Shown in pieces: positions 7,836 through 16,421 of a DNA stretch of 64,000 nt (position 1 is its first letter; each line of letters opens with the position of its first letter). The stretch is from Clostridiales bacterium (GTDB taxonomy: Bacteria > Bacillota > Clostridia > Oscillospirales > Oscillospiraceae), in contig SFFE01000001.1 of assembly GCA_004556965.1 (NCBI GenBank), positions 1-64,000 of the forward strand, read 5' to 3'. Under the pieces are notes generated by a model. The model saw only the letters and a list, made by a program, of their open reading frames with translations, made no database searches and was not told the origin of the DNA. The position numbers and the translations under genes are program-made.

Positions 7836-9077
7836 TTACAGCCCCGGGTACAGCGGGAACTGTTCGCAGAGCGCGATGACTTCGTCGCGCACGGCGGGAA
7901 CGGCGGCGTCGCCCTCGTCGATCAGGCGGCAGATCATCGCGCCGATGGCGCGCATCTGCGCTTCCTTCATGCCGCGCGTGGTCGCGGCGGGCGTGCCGAA
8001 GCGCATACCGCTCGTGGTGCGCACGGACTGCGTGTCAAACGGGATGGTGTTCTTGTTCGCGGTGATGTGCGCGCGGTCGAGCAGCTCCTGCACCTCCGCG
8101 CCGGTGCGGCCGCGGCTGAACACGTCGGCCAGCATGAGGTGGTTGTCCGTGCCGCCGGAGACGAGCCGGACACCGCCCTGCTGCAGGCTCTCGGCCAGCA
8201 CGCTGGCGTTGGCGACGACCTGCTGCTGATACGCTTTGAATTCGGGCTGCAGCGCCTCGCCGAAGCAGACGGCCTTTCCGGCGATCACATGCATGAGCGG
8301 GCCGCCCTGCGTGCCGGGGAAAACGGCGCTGTCGATCTTTTTGCCAAGCTCGGCCTTGCAGAGGATGATCGCGCCGCGCGGGCCGCGCAGCGTCTTGTGC
8401 GTCGTGCAGGTCACCACGTCGGCATACGGCACCGGGCTGGGGTGCACGCCCGCGGCGACGAGGCCGCCGATGTGCGCCATGTCCACCATCAGGTACGCGC
8501 CGACTTCGTCCGCGATCGCGCGGAAGCGTGCAAAGTCGATCACGCGCGGGTACGCGCTCGCGCCCGCGATGATGAGCTTCGGCTGCACTTCCTTCGCCGT
8601 GCGCTCCAGCGCGTCGTAGTCGATCGTCTCCGTTTCGGGATCGACGCCGTAGAAGTGCGCCTCGAAGTACTTGCCCGAGATTGACGCCTTGCTGCCGTGC
8701 GTCAGGTGGCCGCCATGCGAGAGGTCCATGCCGAGGATCTTGTCGCCCGGCTTGAGCAGCGCCGCGTACACCGCAATATTCGCCTGCGCGCCGGAGTGCG
8801 GCTGTACGTTTGCGTGCTCCGCGCCGAAGAGCTTCGTCACGCGCTCGATGGCCAGACGCTCGACCATGTCCACATACTGGCACCCGCCGTAGTAGCGCGC
8901 GCCGGGATAGCCCTCGGCGTATTTATTCGTCAGGTGGCTGCCCATGGCTTCCATGACAGCCTGACTGGTAAAGTTTTCGGAAGCAATCAGCTCGATGTGA
9001 TTGCGCTGGCGCTCCAGCTCCAGTTCCATGGCGTGAAACAGCTCCGGATCGCGTACCTTGAGATTCTCGTAGTTCAC
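7836..9077 (-). CDS. glyA: Serine hydroxymethyltransferase
   Basis: A full-length (413 aa) PLP enzyme interconverting serine and glycine with tetrahydrofolate, the main cytosolic source of one-carbon units. Signature segments are IELIASENFTS, TNKYAEGYPGARYYGG, PHSGAQAN, DLSHGGHLTHG, VDMAHIGGLVA and the PLP-lysine loop TCTTHKTLRGPRGA. The start is GTG, 8 bases after GGAGGAG. It is a single-gene transcript with its own promoter and terminator. Confidence 0.98.
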   Translation of the reverse strand: MNYENLKVRDPELFHAMELELERQRNHIELIASENFTSQAVMEAMGSHLTNKYAEGYPGARYYGGCQYVDMVERLAIERVTKLFGAEHANVQPHSGAQANIAVYAALLKPGDKILGMDLSHGGHLTHGSKASISGKYFEAHFYGVDPETETIDYDALERTAKEVQPKLIIAGASAYPRVIDFARFRAIADEVGAYLMVDMAHIGGLVAAGVHPSPVPYADVVTCTTHKTLRGPRGAIILCKAELGKKIDSAVFPGTQGGPLMHVIAGKAVCFGEALQPEFKAYQQQVVANASVLAESLQQGGVRLVSGGTDNHLMLADVFSRGRTGAEVQELLDRAHITANKNTIPFDTQSVRTTSGMRFGTPAATTRGMKEAQMRAIGAMICRLIDEGDAAVPAVRDEVIALCEQFPLYPGL

Positions 9078-9110
9078 GGAAACACTCCTCCTGCGTGATG
9101 TTTTGCCGTC

Positions 9111-9139
9111 AGTTTACCGAATTCGCCGCAATTTTGCAA
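9111..9139 (-). promoter_or_regulatory. Promoter for glyA
   Basis: On the minus strand, TTGCAA and TAAACT with a 17-base spacer, about 27 bases of leader before the GTG start. No riboswitch fits in this short leader. Confidence 0.55.
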
Positions 9140-9237
9140 GACGCCGGATTCTTTTTCGGAATTATGTGTGATTTTTTCGCTCCAGCGCGCATAAACTTTG
9201 GCATCTTGGCAAACAACTTGGAGGAGGTGAAAGCAAC

Positions 9238-9708
9238 GTGTGGAAAAAAATTCGGCCCTATGTGGCCTTTGCGGCCATTGCGCTGGCCGTCGGGGCGCTG
9301 TCCGCCGTGCTGACCAGCGGCGAGATGGATGCGTTTTCGCAGCTTCGGCAGCCGCCGCTCGCGCCGCCGGCGTGGCTGTTTCCGGTGGTTTGGACGGTGC
9401 TGTATCTGCTGATGGGCGTGTCGATGGCGCTGGTCTGGCGCAGCAGCCGCGGGCAGCACCGGCGCGACGCCGTCACGCTCTGGAGCATCCAGCTTGCGGT
9501 CAATTTCTTTTGGACGATCCTGTTTTTCAATCTGCATGTCCGGCTGTTCGCGTTCATCTGGCTGGTGCTGCTGTTTGTATGCGCTGCGCTGATGACGGCG
9601 GAGTTCGCGCGCTGGAACAAACCGGCCGCGTGGCTGCAGGCGCCGTATTTGCTGTGGCTCGCGTTTGCGGGCTATCTCAATATGGCCGTGTACCTGCTCA
9701 ACCGCTGA
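9238..9708 (+). CDS. tspO: TspO/MBR-family membrane protein
   Basis: The 156-aa product has five membrane spans and the TspO signatures PPLAPPAWLFPVVWTVLYLL near residues 38-57 and a closing PYLLWLAFAGYLNMAVYLLN. Bacterial TspO proteins bind porphyrins and may help degrade or sense them. The start is GTG, placed by GAGGAGGTGA eight bases upstream. The Trp-rich second loop (VNFFWTILFF) is typical of the family. Confidence 0.93.
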   Translation: MWKKIRPYVAFAAIALAVGALSAVLTSGEMDAFSQLRQPPLAPPAWLFPVVWTVLYLLMGVSMALVWRSSRGQHRRDAVTLWSIQLAVNFFWTILFFNLHVRLFAFIWLVLLFVCAALMTAEFARWNKPAAWLQAPYLLWLAFAGYLNMAVYLLNR

Positions 9709-9722
9709 CTGGCAAAATTCGT

Positions 9723-9751
9723 TTGTGTATCGGGTGCGGATGTGCTATACT
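9723..9751 (+). promoter_or_regulatory. Promoter for the EEP-family gene
   Basis: TTGTGT and TATACT separated by 17 bases, about 20 bases of leader before the start codon. Confidence 0.5.
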
Positions 9752-9776
9752 CTCCGTGAGAGAGGTGTTGCATCCC

Positions 9777-10838
9777 ATGAAAAAAGCACTGAAAATCATT
9801 CTGATCGTCATTCTGGTGCTCGTTGTTCTGGTGGCCGCGCTGCTGATCTGGCTGTCCGTCACGGCGCTCAATCCGGAGACGGAGGCCGCCGTCCTCACGC
9901 CCGACGCGCAGAGCGACGCGGCCTATGCCCCCGGCGATACGATCTCCGTCTTGTCCTGGAACACGGGCTACGCCGCGCTCGGCGAGGAGTCCGACTTTTT
10001 CATGGACGGCGGAGAGCAGACCCGGCCGGAGAGCGAGAATATCATCCGAAAGAATCTCGACGGCATCATTTCGCGCATTTCGCAGACCGGCGCGGACTTT
10101 ACCTTCCTGCAGGAGGTCGATTCCGGCTCTACGCGCAGCTATGGCGTTCTGGAGACCGAGAAAATTCAAACCGCCCTCGGCCAAACGTCCGCCTATGCCC
10201 GCAACTATAAGTGCAGCTTTGTGCCGTACCCCATGCCGCCAATCGGCAAGGTGTCCAGCGGCGTGCTGACGCTCTCCACCGCGCCCATCGGCGCGGCCGA
10301 GCGCGTGGCGCTGCCAAGTCCGTTCAAATGGCCGGTGTCCACGGCGAACCTCAAGCGCTGCCTGCTGGTGTCGTACGTTGATCTGGAGGGGACGGACAAG
10401 CAGCTCGTGCTTGTGAACCTCCATCTGGAGGCGTATGACGACGGCGAAGGCAAGGCCGCGCAGACGAAAATGCTCAACGAGTTCATCCAGAGCGAGTACG
10501 AAAAGGGCAACTACGTCATCGCGGGCGGCGACTTCAATCAGACCTTCCCCGGCGCGCTGGAGCAGTACCCCATCAAGAACGAGGAACTTTGGACGCCCGG
10601 CATGCTGGACGATTCCATGCTGCCGGAGGGCTGGCATTTCGCGTATGACGCGAGCGTGCCGACCTGCCGCCTGCTCAACGAGCCGTACGACCCCGCGAGC
10701 GAGAACACGCAGTATTACGTCATTGACGGCTTCATCCTGTCGCCGAACGTGACGCTGAACACGGTCGAAACGCTCGACGCCGGGTTTGTCTATTCCGACC
10801 ACAACCCGGTGCTGCTGAACGTGACTCTGGAAAATTGA
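9777..10838 (+). CDS. Membrane-anchored endonuclease/exonuclease/phosphatase-fold protein
   Basis: The 353-aa product has an N-terminal membrane anchor (residues 5-29, rich in Ile/Leu/Val) and an extracytoplasmic EEP domain: VLSWNTGYAA, TFLQEVD with the metal-binding Glu, VLVNLHLEAY, GGDFNQTF and the closing SDHNPVLL that contains the catalytic His. This fold hydrolyses phosphodiesters, including nucleic acids, sphingomyelin and inositol phosphates; the substrate is not evident. It is a single-gene unit between its own promoter and terminator. Confidence 0.88.
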   Translation: MKKALKIILIVILVLVVLVAALLIWLSVTALNPETEAAVLTPDAQSDAAYAPGDTISVLSWNTGYAALGEESDFFMDGGEQTRPESENIIRKNLDGIISRISQTGADFTFLQEVDSGSTRSYGVLETEKIQTALGQTSAYARNYKCSFVPYPMPPIGKVSSGVLTLSTAPIGAAERVALPSPFKWPVSTANLKRCLLVSYVDLEGTDKQLVLVNLHLEAYDDGEGKAAQTKMLNEFIQSEYEKGNYVIAGGDFNQTFPGALEQYPIKNEELWTPGMLDDSMLPEGWHFAYDASVPTCRLLNEPYDPASENTQYYVIDGFILSPNVTLNTVETLDAGFVYSDHNPVLLNVTLEN

Positions 10839-10876
10839 AAAAATCCTCCATCCGGACTGGATGGAGGATTTTTTGT
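10838..10876 (+). terminator. Terminator of the EEP-family gene
   Basis: Stem AAATCCTCCATCC / GGATGGAGGATTT with a short GGACT loop and a T run, starting right at the stop codon. Confidence 0.9.
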
Positions 10877-10901
10877 ATCTTTGCAGGAATCCGCCGCAGC
10901 A

Positions 10902-11046
10902 CGCGTCAGAACGGGCAGATTCATTTTCGCGTTTTTCCTCAACAAAACCGAAACGGTGGTTCGGTTTTGAAAGGAAGAAAGCGGGAGCGGATATGGAGTT
11001 TTCGGCCTCAGCCGGAAACGGAATGGAGCAAGCGCTTTCTGACGCG
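10902..11046. repeat. Two inverted copies of a GTCAGAA...TTCC repeat around a hairpin
   Basis: One partial copy runs on the plus strand from GCGTCAGAACGGGC (10903) to TTTTTCCTC. A full copy runs on the minus strand, starting GCGTCAGAAAGCGC and ending CTTTCTTCC. A perfect 10-bp hairpin (CAAAACCGAA / TTCGGTTTTG) lies between them. Related copies occur at 22.84 kb and 37.9 kb. Confidence 0.6.
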
Positions 11047-11048
11047 GT

Positions 11049-11876
11049 TTATACGTCCTGTTCGATCTTGTCCACGATGGCGCTGAGCCACGGGCCTTCG
11101 ATCTCCTCGATGCGGCCCTCGTCGCACGCCTTGGCGATGGCAGGGTCGATGGGGAGCTTCGCAATCAGGTCGATGCCGTTCTGCCCGGCGACCTCGTCGA
11201 TGTGACTCTCGCCGAAAATCTTCAGCTCCTTGCCGCAGTCCGGGCACTTGAAGTAGGACATGTTCTCCACGATGCCGAGCACCGGCACGTTCATCATGTT
11301 CGCCATGTTCACGGCCTTGGCCACGATCATGGACACCAGCTCCTGCGGCGATGCGACGACGATCACGCCCGCCACGGGCAGGGACTGGAACACCGTCAGC
11401 GGCACGTCGCCCGTTCCGGGAGGCATGTCCACGAACATATACTCGACGTCCTCCCAGAGCACGTCGGTCCAGAACTGCGTCACCGCGCCCGCAATGACGG
11501 GGCCGCGCCAGACGACGGGGTCGGTCTCATTCGGGAGCAGCAGGTTGATGGACATCAGCTCGATGCCGGTCTTGGAGCGGTTGGCGTAGATGAAATCCTC
11601 GCCGCCGATGGCGCCGCTGTGGATGCCGAAGGCCTGTGGGATGGACGGGCCGGTGATGTCCGCGTCGAGCACGGCGGCCTGATGGCCGCGGCGCTGCATT
11701 TCGCAGGCGAGCAGGCTGGTGACGAGGGACTTTCCGACGCCGCCCTTGCCGGAAACGACTGCGATGACCTTATCGACTCTGGACCCTGCGCGCAGCGGCT
11801 TGAGCAGGGACTCCGGCTCGCGCTCGGCGCAGCTTTCGCCGCAGGTAGAGCAATCGTGGGTGCAATTTTCGCTCAT
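11049..11876 (-). CDS. Mrp/NBP35-type Fe-S cluster carrier ATPase
   Basis: The 275-aa P-loop protein has a deviant Walker A GKGGVGKS at residues 43-50, an N-terminal Cys cluster C5-x3-C9-x2-C12-x3-C16, the switch MPPGTGDVPLT, and a C-terminal CPDC pair that holds a bridging [4Fe-4S] cluster in ApbC/NBP35 dimers. These proteins deliver Fe-S clusters to apo-enzymes. The ATG before SENCTHDC is chosen because CGGAGGATTCAAC precedes it; an upstream in-frame start would lie across the promoter. Confidence 0.95.
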   Translation of the reverse strand: MSENCTHDCSTCGESCAEREPESLLKPLRAGSRVDKVIAVVSGKGGVGKSLVTSLLACEMQRRGHQAAVLDADITGPSIPQAFGIHSGAIGGEDFIYANRSKTGIELMSINLLLPNETDPVVWRGPVIAGAVTQFWTDVLWEDVEYMFVDMPPGTGDVPLTVFQSLPVAGVIVVASPQELVSMIVAKAVNMANMMNVPVLGIVENMSYFKCPDCGKELKIFGESHIDEVAGQNGIDLIAKLPIDPAIAKACDEGRIEEIEGPWLSAIVDKIEQDV

Positions 11877-11910
11877 GTTGAATCCTCCGTGTTTTATAAT
11901 TCGTGCTTCT

Positions 11911-11938
11911 ATTATACCCCGAAACCGCAGGAAGTCAA
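11911..11938 (-). promoter_or_regulatory. Promoter for the Mrp-type carrier gene
   Basis: On the minus strand, TTGACT and a perfect TATAAT with a 16-base spacer, about 35 bases before the start codon. Confidence 0.75.
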
Positions 11939-11995
11939 CAAACAGCGGCCGGAATCGGACAATAATTTTTGACATATGTCATTTTGAGGACGCAG

Positions 11996-12024
11996 TTGAT
12001 TTGCGGAAAGAAGCCTGATACAAT
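11996..12024 (+). promoter_or_regulatory. Promoter for the DUF362 gene
   Basis: TTGATT and TACAAT separated by 17 bases, followed by an approximately 40-base leader with AAGGAGG. It is divergent from the Mrp promoter. Confidence 0.65.
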
Positions 12025-12072
12025 CAAAAAGAACATCAATTGGGATTTGAACTTGCGAAGGAGGTATGGCCA

Positions 12073-13209
12073 ATGCCGTACGACGTTTCCATCGTCGCCT
12101 GTCCGGACTACGAACCGGCCACGGCGCGCAGCGCAATCCTGGCGGCGGTCGAGCCGGTCGGCGGGCTGGACTGGGTCACGCCCGGCATGAAGATCGCAAT
12201 CAAGGCGAATCTGGTCGCAAAAATGAAGCCCGAGACCGGCGCGGTGACGCACCCGGTGCTGGTGACAGAGCTGTGCCGGCTCCTGATCGAGCGCGGCGCG
12301 CAGGTCGCGGTGGGCGACAGCCCCGGCGGCCCGTGGAACGCCGCGTGGGTGAACGCCATTTACAGCGGCACCGGTATGCGCGCCGTCGAGACCGTGGGCG
12401 CGAAGCTGAATCACGATTTTTCGCAAAAAGAGGTGCGCTTTCCGGAAGGGAAGACGGTGCAGTCGTTCCCGTTCACGGCGTGGCTCGACGAGGCCGACTG
12501 CGTGATCGACTTCTGCAAGCTGAAAACGCACGCGATGGCGGGAATGAGCTGTGCGGTGAAGAATTTCTTCGGCTGCATCCCCGGCACGCGCAAGCCGGAA
12601 TTCCACTATCTGCACCCGCGCACGGACGATTTTTGCAGCATGCTCGTCGATCTGAACGAATACATCCGCCCGCGCCTGACGCTGGTGGACGCGGTGCTGT
12701 GCATGGAGGGCAACGGCCCAACGCAGGGCACGCCCCGGCACATGGGTGCGCTGCTCGCCGCGCGCACGCCCTACGCCGCCGACCTCGTCTGCGCGCACCT
12801 GATCGGCATTCCGAACGGGGATGCGGGCACAGTCAAGGCCAGCATTGCGCGCGGCCTTTGCCCGGACGATTGGCGCAAGCTCTCCGTCTTCGGCGACCCG
12901 GATGCGTTTGCGCAGCCGGATTTCGAAAAACTCCCCCCGCCGAAGGACATCAAGTTCCACGAGAAGCTACCCGGCGTGAGCGCGTTTCTGGAGCAGTATT
13001 TTGCGCCCGGCCCGAAGGTGGACAAGACCAAGTGCGTCGGCTGCGGCAAGTGCGAGCAGGTATGCCCCATGGGCATGGCGAAGGTCGTCAGCGGCAAGGC
13101 GCGCCTGCGCCGGGACGACTGCATCCGCTGCTTCTGCTGTCAGGAATTCTGCCCCAAGGGCGCCATCACGGTGCATCGCTCGCTGATCGCGCGGCTCGTG
13201 ACAAAATGA
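12073..13209 (+). CDS. DUF362 protein with two [4Fe-4S] ferredoxin motifs
   Basis: The 378-aa product has an N-terminal DUF362 domain (about residues 1-280; KIAIKANLVAKM, THPVLVTEL, VAVGDSPGGPW, DFCKLKTHAMAGMSCAVKN) followed by a 2x[4Fe-4S] module, CVGCGKCEQVCPMGM and CIRCFCCQEFCPKGA. DUF362 iron-sulfur proteins are common in anaerobes; their reaction is not established. The second ATG (MPYDV) is used because AAGGAGG stands 9 bases before it. It is a monocistronic gene with a terminator. Confidence 0.9.
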   Translation: MPYDVSIVACPDYEPATARSAILAAVEPVGGLDWVTPGMKIAIKANLVAKMKPETGAVTHPVLVTELCRLLIERGAQVAVGDSPGGPWNAAWVNAIYSGTGMRAVETVGAKLNHDFSQKEVRFPEGKTVQSFPFTAWLDEADCVIDFCKLKTHAMAGMSCAVKNFFGCIPGTRKPEFHYLHPRTDDFCSMLVDLNEYIRPRLTLVDAVLCMEGNGPTQGTPRHMGALLAARTPYAADLVCAHLIGIPNGDAGTVKASIARGLCPDDWRKLSVFGDPDAFAQPDFEKLPPPKDIKFHEKLPGVSAFLEQYFAPGPKVDKTKCVGCGKCEQVCPMGMAKVVSGKARLRRDDCIRCFCCQEFCPKGAITVHRSLIARLVTK

Positions 13210-13257
13210 AAAACCCAGACCGGGTGCGGCTTTTGCCGTGCCTGGTCTGGGTTTTGC
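13210..13257 (+). terminator. Terminator of the DUF362 gene
   Basis: Long stem starting AAAACCCAGACC and ending GGTCTGGGTTTT, with an inner GCGGC/GCCGT stem around TTTT. It could also stop the convergent Nudix transcript. Confidence 0.85.
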
Positions 13258-13302
13258 CGCTCATGAAAGGAACGGCGCGCCGCCGAACGGTTTACATAAC
13301 GC

Positions 13303-13848
13303 TCAAAGTCCCTTTTCCATGCAGTACACACGCATGACGGCAGCCTGCGTTTTCGCATCGGGGATTTTGCCGGCCATGATGTCGCGCACAAGCGCCTCAA
13401 GCGGTACGGCGGCGACGTTCAGAAACTCGTCGTCGTCGAGCTGCTGCTCGCCGAAGGTCAGTCCCTTGGCTAAGTACATCCAGATCACCTCGTCGGAGTA
13501 CGCGGCGGCAGGGTAGAATTTTCCGAGACAGATCAGCTCTTTCGCCTCGATGCCGGTCTCCTCGCGCAGCTCGCGGCGCGCGGCAAGCTCCGGATCCTCG
13601 TCCTTGCTGTCGCGCTTGCCGGCGGGGATCTCCGTGATGACCTCGTTCACCGGATAGCGGAACTGCCGCTCCACGATGACGCGCCCGTCGTCCAGCAGCG
13701 GCACGACGCACACTGCGCCGACGTGCCGCGTCACCTCGCGCGGGGCGGTTTTGCCGTTCGGCAGGCGGACGGTGTCGTTGTAGAGATGCAGAATTCTGCC
13801 GTCGAAGATCTCCTCCGAGGTCAGTTGGGTCTCGATCAGATTTTCCAT
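13303..13848 (-). CDS. Nudix hydrolase, ADP-ribose pyrophosphatase type
   Basis: The 181-aa protein carries a complete Nudix box, GKRDSKDEDPELAARRELRE then ETG (G-x5-E-x7-REUxEExGU). Upstream it has ERQFRYPVNEVITEIPAG, the hallmark of ADP-sugar pyrophosphatases (NudF/YqkG), which cleave ADP-ribose to AMP and ribose-5-phosphate. The start at MENLIETQ follows AAGGAAG. It is the last gene of the minus-strand run that begins near 17.6 kb. Confidence 0.93.
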   Translation of the reverse strand: MENLIETQLTSEEIFDGRILHLYNDTVRLPNGKTAPREVTRHVGAVCVVPLLDDGRVIVERQFRYPVNEVITEIPAGKRDSKDEDPELAARRELREETGIEAKELICLGKFYPAAAYSDEVIWMYLAKGLTFGEQQLDDDEFLNVAAVPLEALVRDIMAGKIPDAKTQAAVMRVYCMEKGL

Positions 13849-13864
13849 AAAAACTTGCTTCCTT

Positions 13865-15187
13865 TTACCAGACTTGCCAGCGCAGCACGAACGCGCAGGC
13901 GTAAAGCAGATAGAAACTGCCGCAGCACGCGGTGGCAATGCCATCGGCGCGCTTTGTCCGCGTCACCGAGCCGAGCGCCATGGGCACGGGATACAGCGCC
14001 ACGAGATAGCGCGGCGCGCTCAGCAGCCACGTCGCGCCGATGGCCACCACGTAATACGCGAGGAAAAACGCCAGATCGCTCGGGCGCATCCGCGGCGCGG
14101 CAAACAGCATCAGCACGAGCGCCGCGAAGGAAACCAGCACGTTCGGGAGCCACAGCCCCAGCGCCGTATGCACGTCGGCGCTGAACATGTGCTCAAGCTG
14201 ATATGCCGCCGTGTTGAAAAACAGGCCCAGATGCTGTCCCCAGTGGACGCTCTGGTAGGTCATGAACTGAAACGGGTCGCCCGCGACGGCGTAGTTCACG
14301 CCGCAGTACGCCGCAAAGCCCAGCGGGATGAACAGCAGCGCGGGAAAGCGCCGCGCGCCGCCCGCGCGCCGGTCAGCCACCAGCTCCCAGAGCACCGGCA
14401 CGACCAGCACCACGCCCAGCGACCGCGTGAACGCCGCAAGCCCGCCGAGCAGCCCCGCGAGATACCACCGGCGCCGTCGTGCGCAGTACACGCACGCGAG
14501 ACACAGCAGCAGAAACAGGCTCTCGCTCATTGGCGCGGCGAAGAAGAACGCGCCCGGCAGGATGCAGAGGTATTTCACCGTGCGCAGCGCGTCGGCGTGG
14601 GGCCTGTCCAGCCGCAGCAGCCGGTAGAACACGCACCCCGCGCCCGCGAACGCGAGCGCCGAGACGAGCAGCCCGGCGTAGAGGTAGTCGCCCACCACGG
14701 CGGCCGCGGCGCGCACCGCGAGCGGGTAGCCGGGCAGGAACACGAGCTGCACCAGCCGGTCCCACGGCCCCTCGGAGAGATACCAGTCGCGCGCGATGTC
14801 CAGATAGTGCTGGCTGTCCGTACACGTCCAGAACTGCAAGGCGTCCACGAACGATTCCCGGTAGCCCAGCGCGACCCGCAGCAGATACATCAGCAGGATC
14901 ACCGCCATGTCCACGGCCAGCAGTGAAAAGAACAGTTTTAGAGAGAAGTGCGGCGGGGCATCCGGCTTCTCTGCGCAAAGCTCCGGCGCGTCCCGCCAGA
15001 AATCCATCCACCGCGGCACAAACCGCAGCCCCACCGCCGCGAAGAGCGCCGCGCTCAGCAGCGCCGCGATGCGCCCCGGAGCAGTGACGCCCGGCGTCGC
15101 GCGCCACCAGAGCACGAACAGCGCGCCGAGCGCCAGCAGCGCTGCGCCGGAGATCCAGACCTCCGGCCGCTTGCGCTGCGCCCTCAC
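13865..15187 (-). CDS. PIG-V-like integral membrane glycosyltransferase (GT-C fold)
   Basis: The 440-aa protein has about ten membrane spans and a large first extracellular loop with FWTCTDSQHYLDIARDWYL, matching the loop of PIG-V/GT39-like lipid-linked mannosyltransferases where the acidic residue is catalytic. Other family marks are FLPGYPLAVR and an AFFFAAPMSESLFLLL span. It starts at GTG, overlapping the stop of the M20 gene (GTGA), so translation is coupled. Which glycan it builds is unknown; no polysaccharide genes adjoin it. Confidence 0.75.
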   Translation of the reverse strand: MRAQRKRPEVWISGAALLALGALFVLWWRATPGVTAPGRIAALLSAALFAAVGLRFVPRWMDFWRDAPELCAEKPDAPPHFSLKLFFSLLAVDMAVILLMYLLRVALGYRESFVDALQFWTCTDSQHYLDIARDWYLSEGPWDRLVQLVFLPGYPLAVRAAAAVVGDYLYAGLLVSALAFAGAGCVFYRLLRLDRPHADALRTVKYLCILPGAFFFAAPMSESLFLLLCLACVYCARRRRWYLAGLLGGLAAFTRSLGVVLVVPVLWELVADRRAGGARRFPALLFIPLGFAAYCGVNYAVAGDPFQFMTYQSVHWGQHLGLFFNTAAYQLEHMFSADVHTALGLWLPNVLVSFAALVLMLFAAPRMRPSDLAFFLAYYVVAIGATWLLSAPRYLVALYPVPMALGSVTRTKRADGIATACCGSFYLLYACAFVLRWQVW

Positions 15188-16407
15188 GCCTCCGCCAGCC
15201 AGCGCATGGCGGCGTAGGCGAAGATGGCGCAGCCGCTGGGCAGCGCGTCCTCGTCGAACTTGACCATCGGGTGGTGCTGCGGGTAGGGATAGCCCGTCTC
15301 CGGCGTGCCGGCGGCGAGCGCCAGCATGACGGACGACACCTCCTGACTCACATAGGCGAAGTCCTCGGAGCCGGCGGATTTGGACATCTTCTGCCCGCCG
15401 CCCGCGCTCTGCAGCTCCGCGACGGAAAGCGCCTTGCCCGCCCCCAGCAGTTCGCGGGCATATGTCAGCACGCGCCTGGAGAGCGCGGCGTCGTTTTGCA
15501 GCGTCGGGCAGCCGGTGCCGAAGGTGACCGTCGCAGTTGCCCGGAACGCCGCCGCGACGCCCTCGGAAATTTCCGTCAGCCGCCGCTTGAGAAAGGCGCG
15601 CGTCTCCTCGTCAAAGGTGCGGATGCTTCCGCCCAGCACCGCCGTGTCCGGAATGGCGTTTGCGGCGGTTCCGGCGTGCAGCGTGCCGATCGTCAGAACG
15701 GCCTGTTCGTTCATGGCCAGCTCCCGCGCGTGGATCTCCTGCAGGGCGATCAGAATGTGCGCGGCGGCGCTCAGCGGATCGACGCCGTTGTTTGGCATTG
15801 AGCCGTGGCAGCCCTTGCCCTGCACCTGAATTTCAAAATAGTCGGCGGCCGGCGCGCTCACGCCGGGCGCGGACACGATCACCGTTCCGGCGGGAAACGG
15901 CGTGCCGGCCATGACGTGGATCATCATCGCCGCGTCCACGTCCGGATTTTGCAGCAGCCCCGCTTCGATCATATCGTGCGAGCCGGCGAAGATCTCCTCG
16001 GCGGGCTGGAACATCAGCTTGACCGTACCGGCAAGCTCGTCCTCGTGCCGCTTCAGAAGCTCCGCCGCGCCGAGCAGCATGGCCGTGTGCATGTCGTGGC
16101 CGCAGGCGTGCATGTTTCCGTTGCCGGACGCAAAGTCCACGTCCGCCTCCTCGCGGATGGGCAGTGCGTCCATGTCCGCGCGAAGCAGAAACACCTTTCC
16201 GCCGCGCTTGCCGCCCGCGCACGCGACGACGCCCGCCTTGCCGCAGTCTTCCGGCTCGTAGCCCATCCGGGCCAGTTCCTGCTTCACGTAGGCGACGGTG
16301 TCTTCGATCTCAAAGCCCGTTCCCGGGTGCGTGTGCAGATACCGCCGGTGCGACACCAGCGTCTCGCGCAGCGCCTGCGCCTCCTGCAGCAGCGTTTGTG
16401 CTTCCAT
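15184..16407 (-). CDS. M20D-family amidohydrolase
   Basis: The 407-aa zinc or manganese hydrolase removes acyl groups from amino acids (hippurate hydrolase/N-acyl-amino-acid deacylase/IAA-Asp hydrolase family). Metal-site motifs are HACGHDMHTAM with C102 and H104, FQPAEE with E137/E138, MIHVMAG, and a C-terminal QHHPMVKFDE. The RADMDALPI segment precedes the site as in all M20D members. It starts at MEAQ after AAAGGAG. The substrate cannot be told from sequence. Confidence 0.93.
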   Translation of the reverse strand: MEAQTLLQEAQALRETLVSHRRYLHTHPGTGFEIEDTVAYVKQELARMGYEPEDCGKAGVVACAGGKRGGKVFLLRADMDALPIREEADVDFASGNGNMHACGHDMHTAMLLGAAELLKRHEDELAGTVKLMFQPAEEIFAGSHDMIEAGLLQNPDVDAAMMIHVMAGTPFPAGTVIVSAPGVSAPAADYFEIQVQGKGCHGSMPNNGVDPLSAAAHILIALQEIHARELAMNEQAVLTIGTLHAGTAANAIPDTAVLGGSIRTFDEETRAFLKRRLTEISEGVAAAFRATATVTFGTGCPTLQNDAALSRRVLTYARELLGAGKALSVAELQSAGGGQKMSKSAGSEDFAYVSQEVSSVMLALAAGTPETGYPYPQHHPMVKFDEDALPSGCAIFAYAAMRWLAEA

Positions 16408-16421
16408 ATGAAAAACTCCTT

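Noticed and set aside
7573..8229. A 218-codon plus-strand frame starting in the gap before glyA
   Set aside because: It reads through the glyA terminator and then antisense to glyA; the Ser/Arg-rich product looks random.
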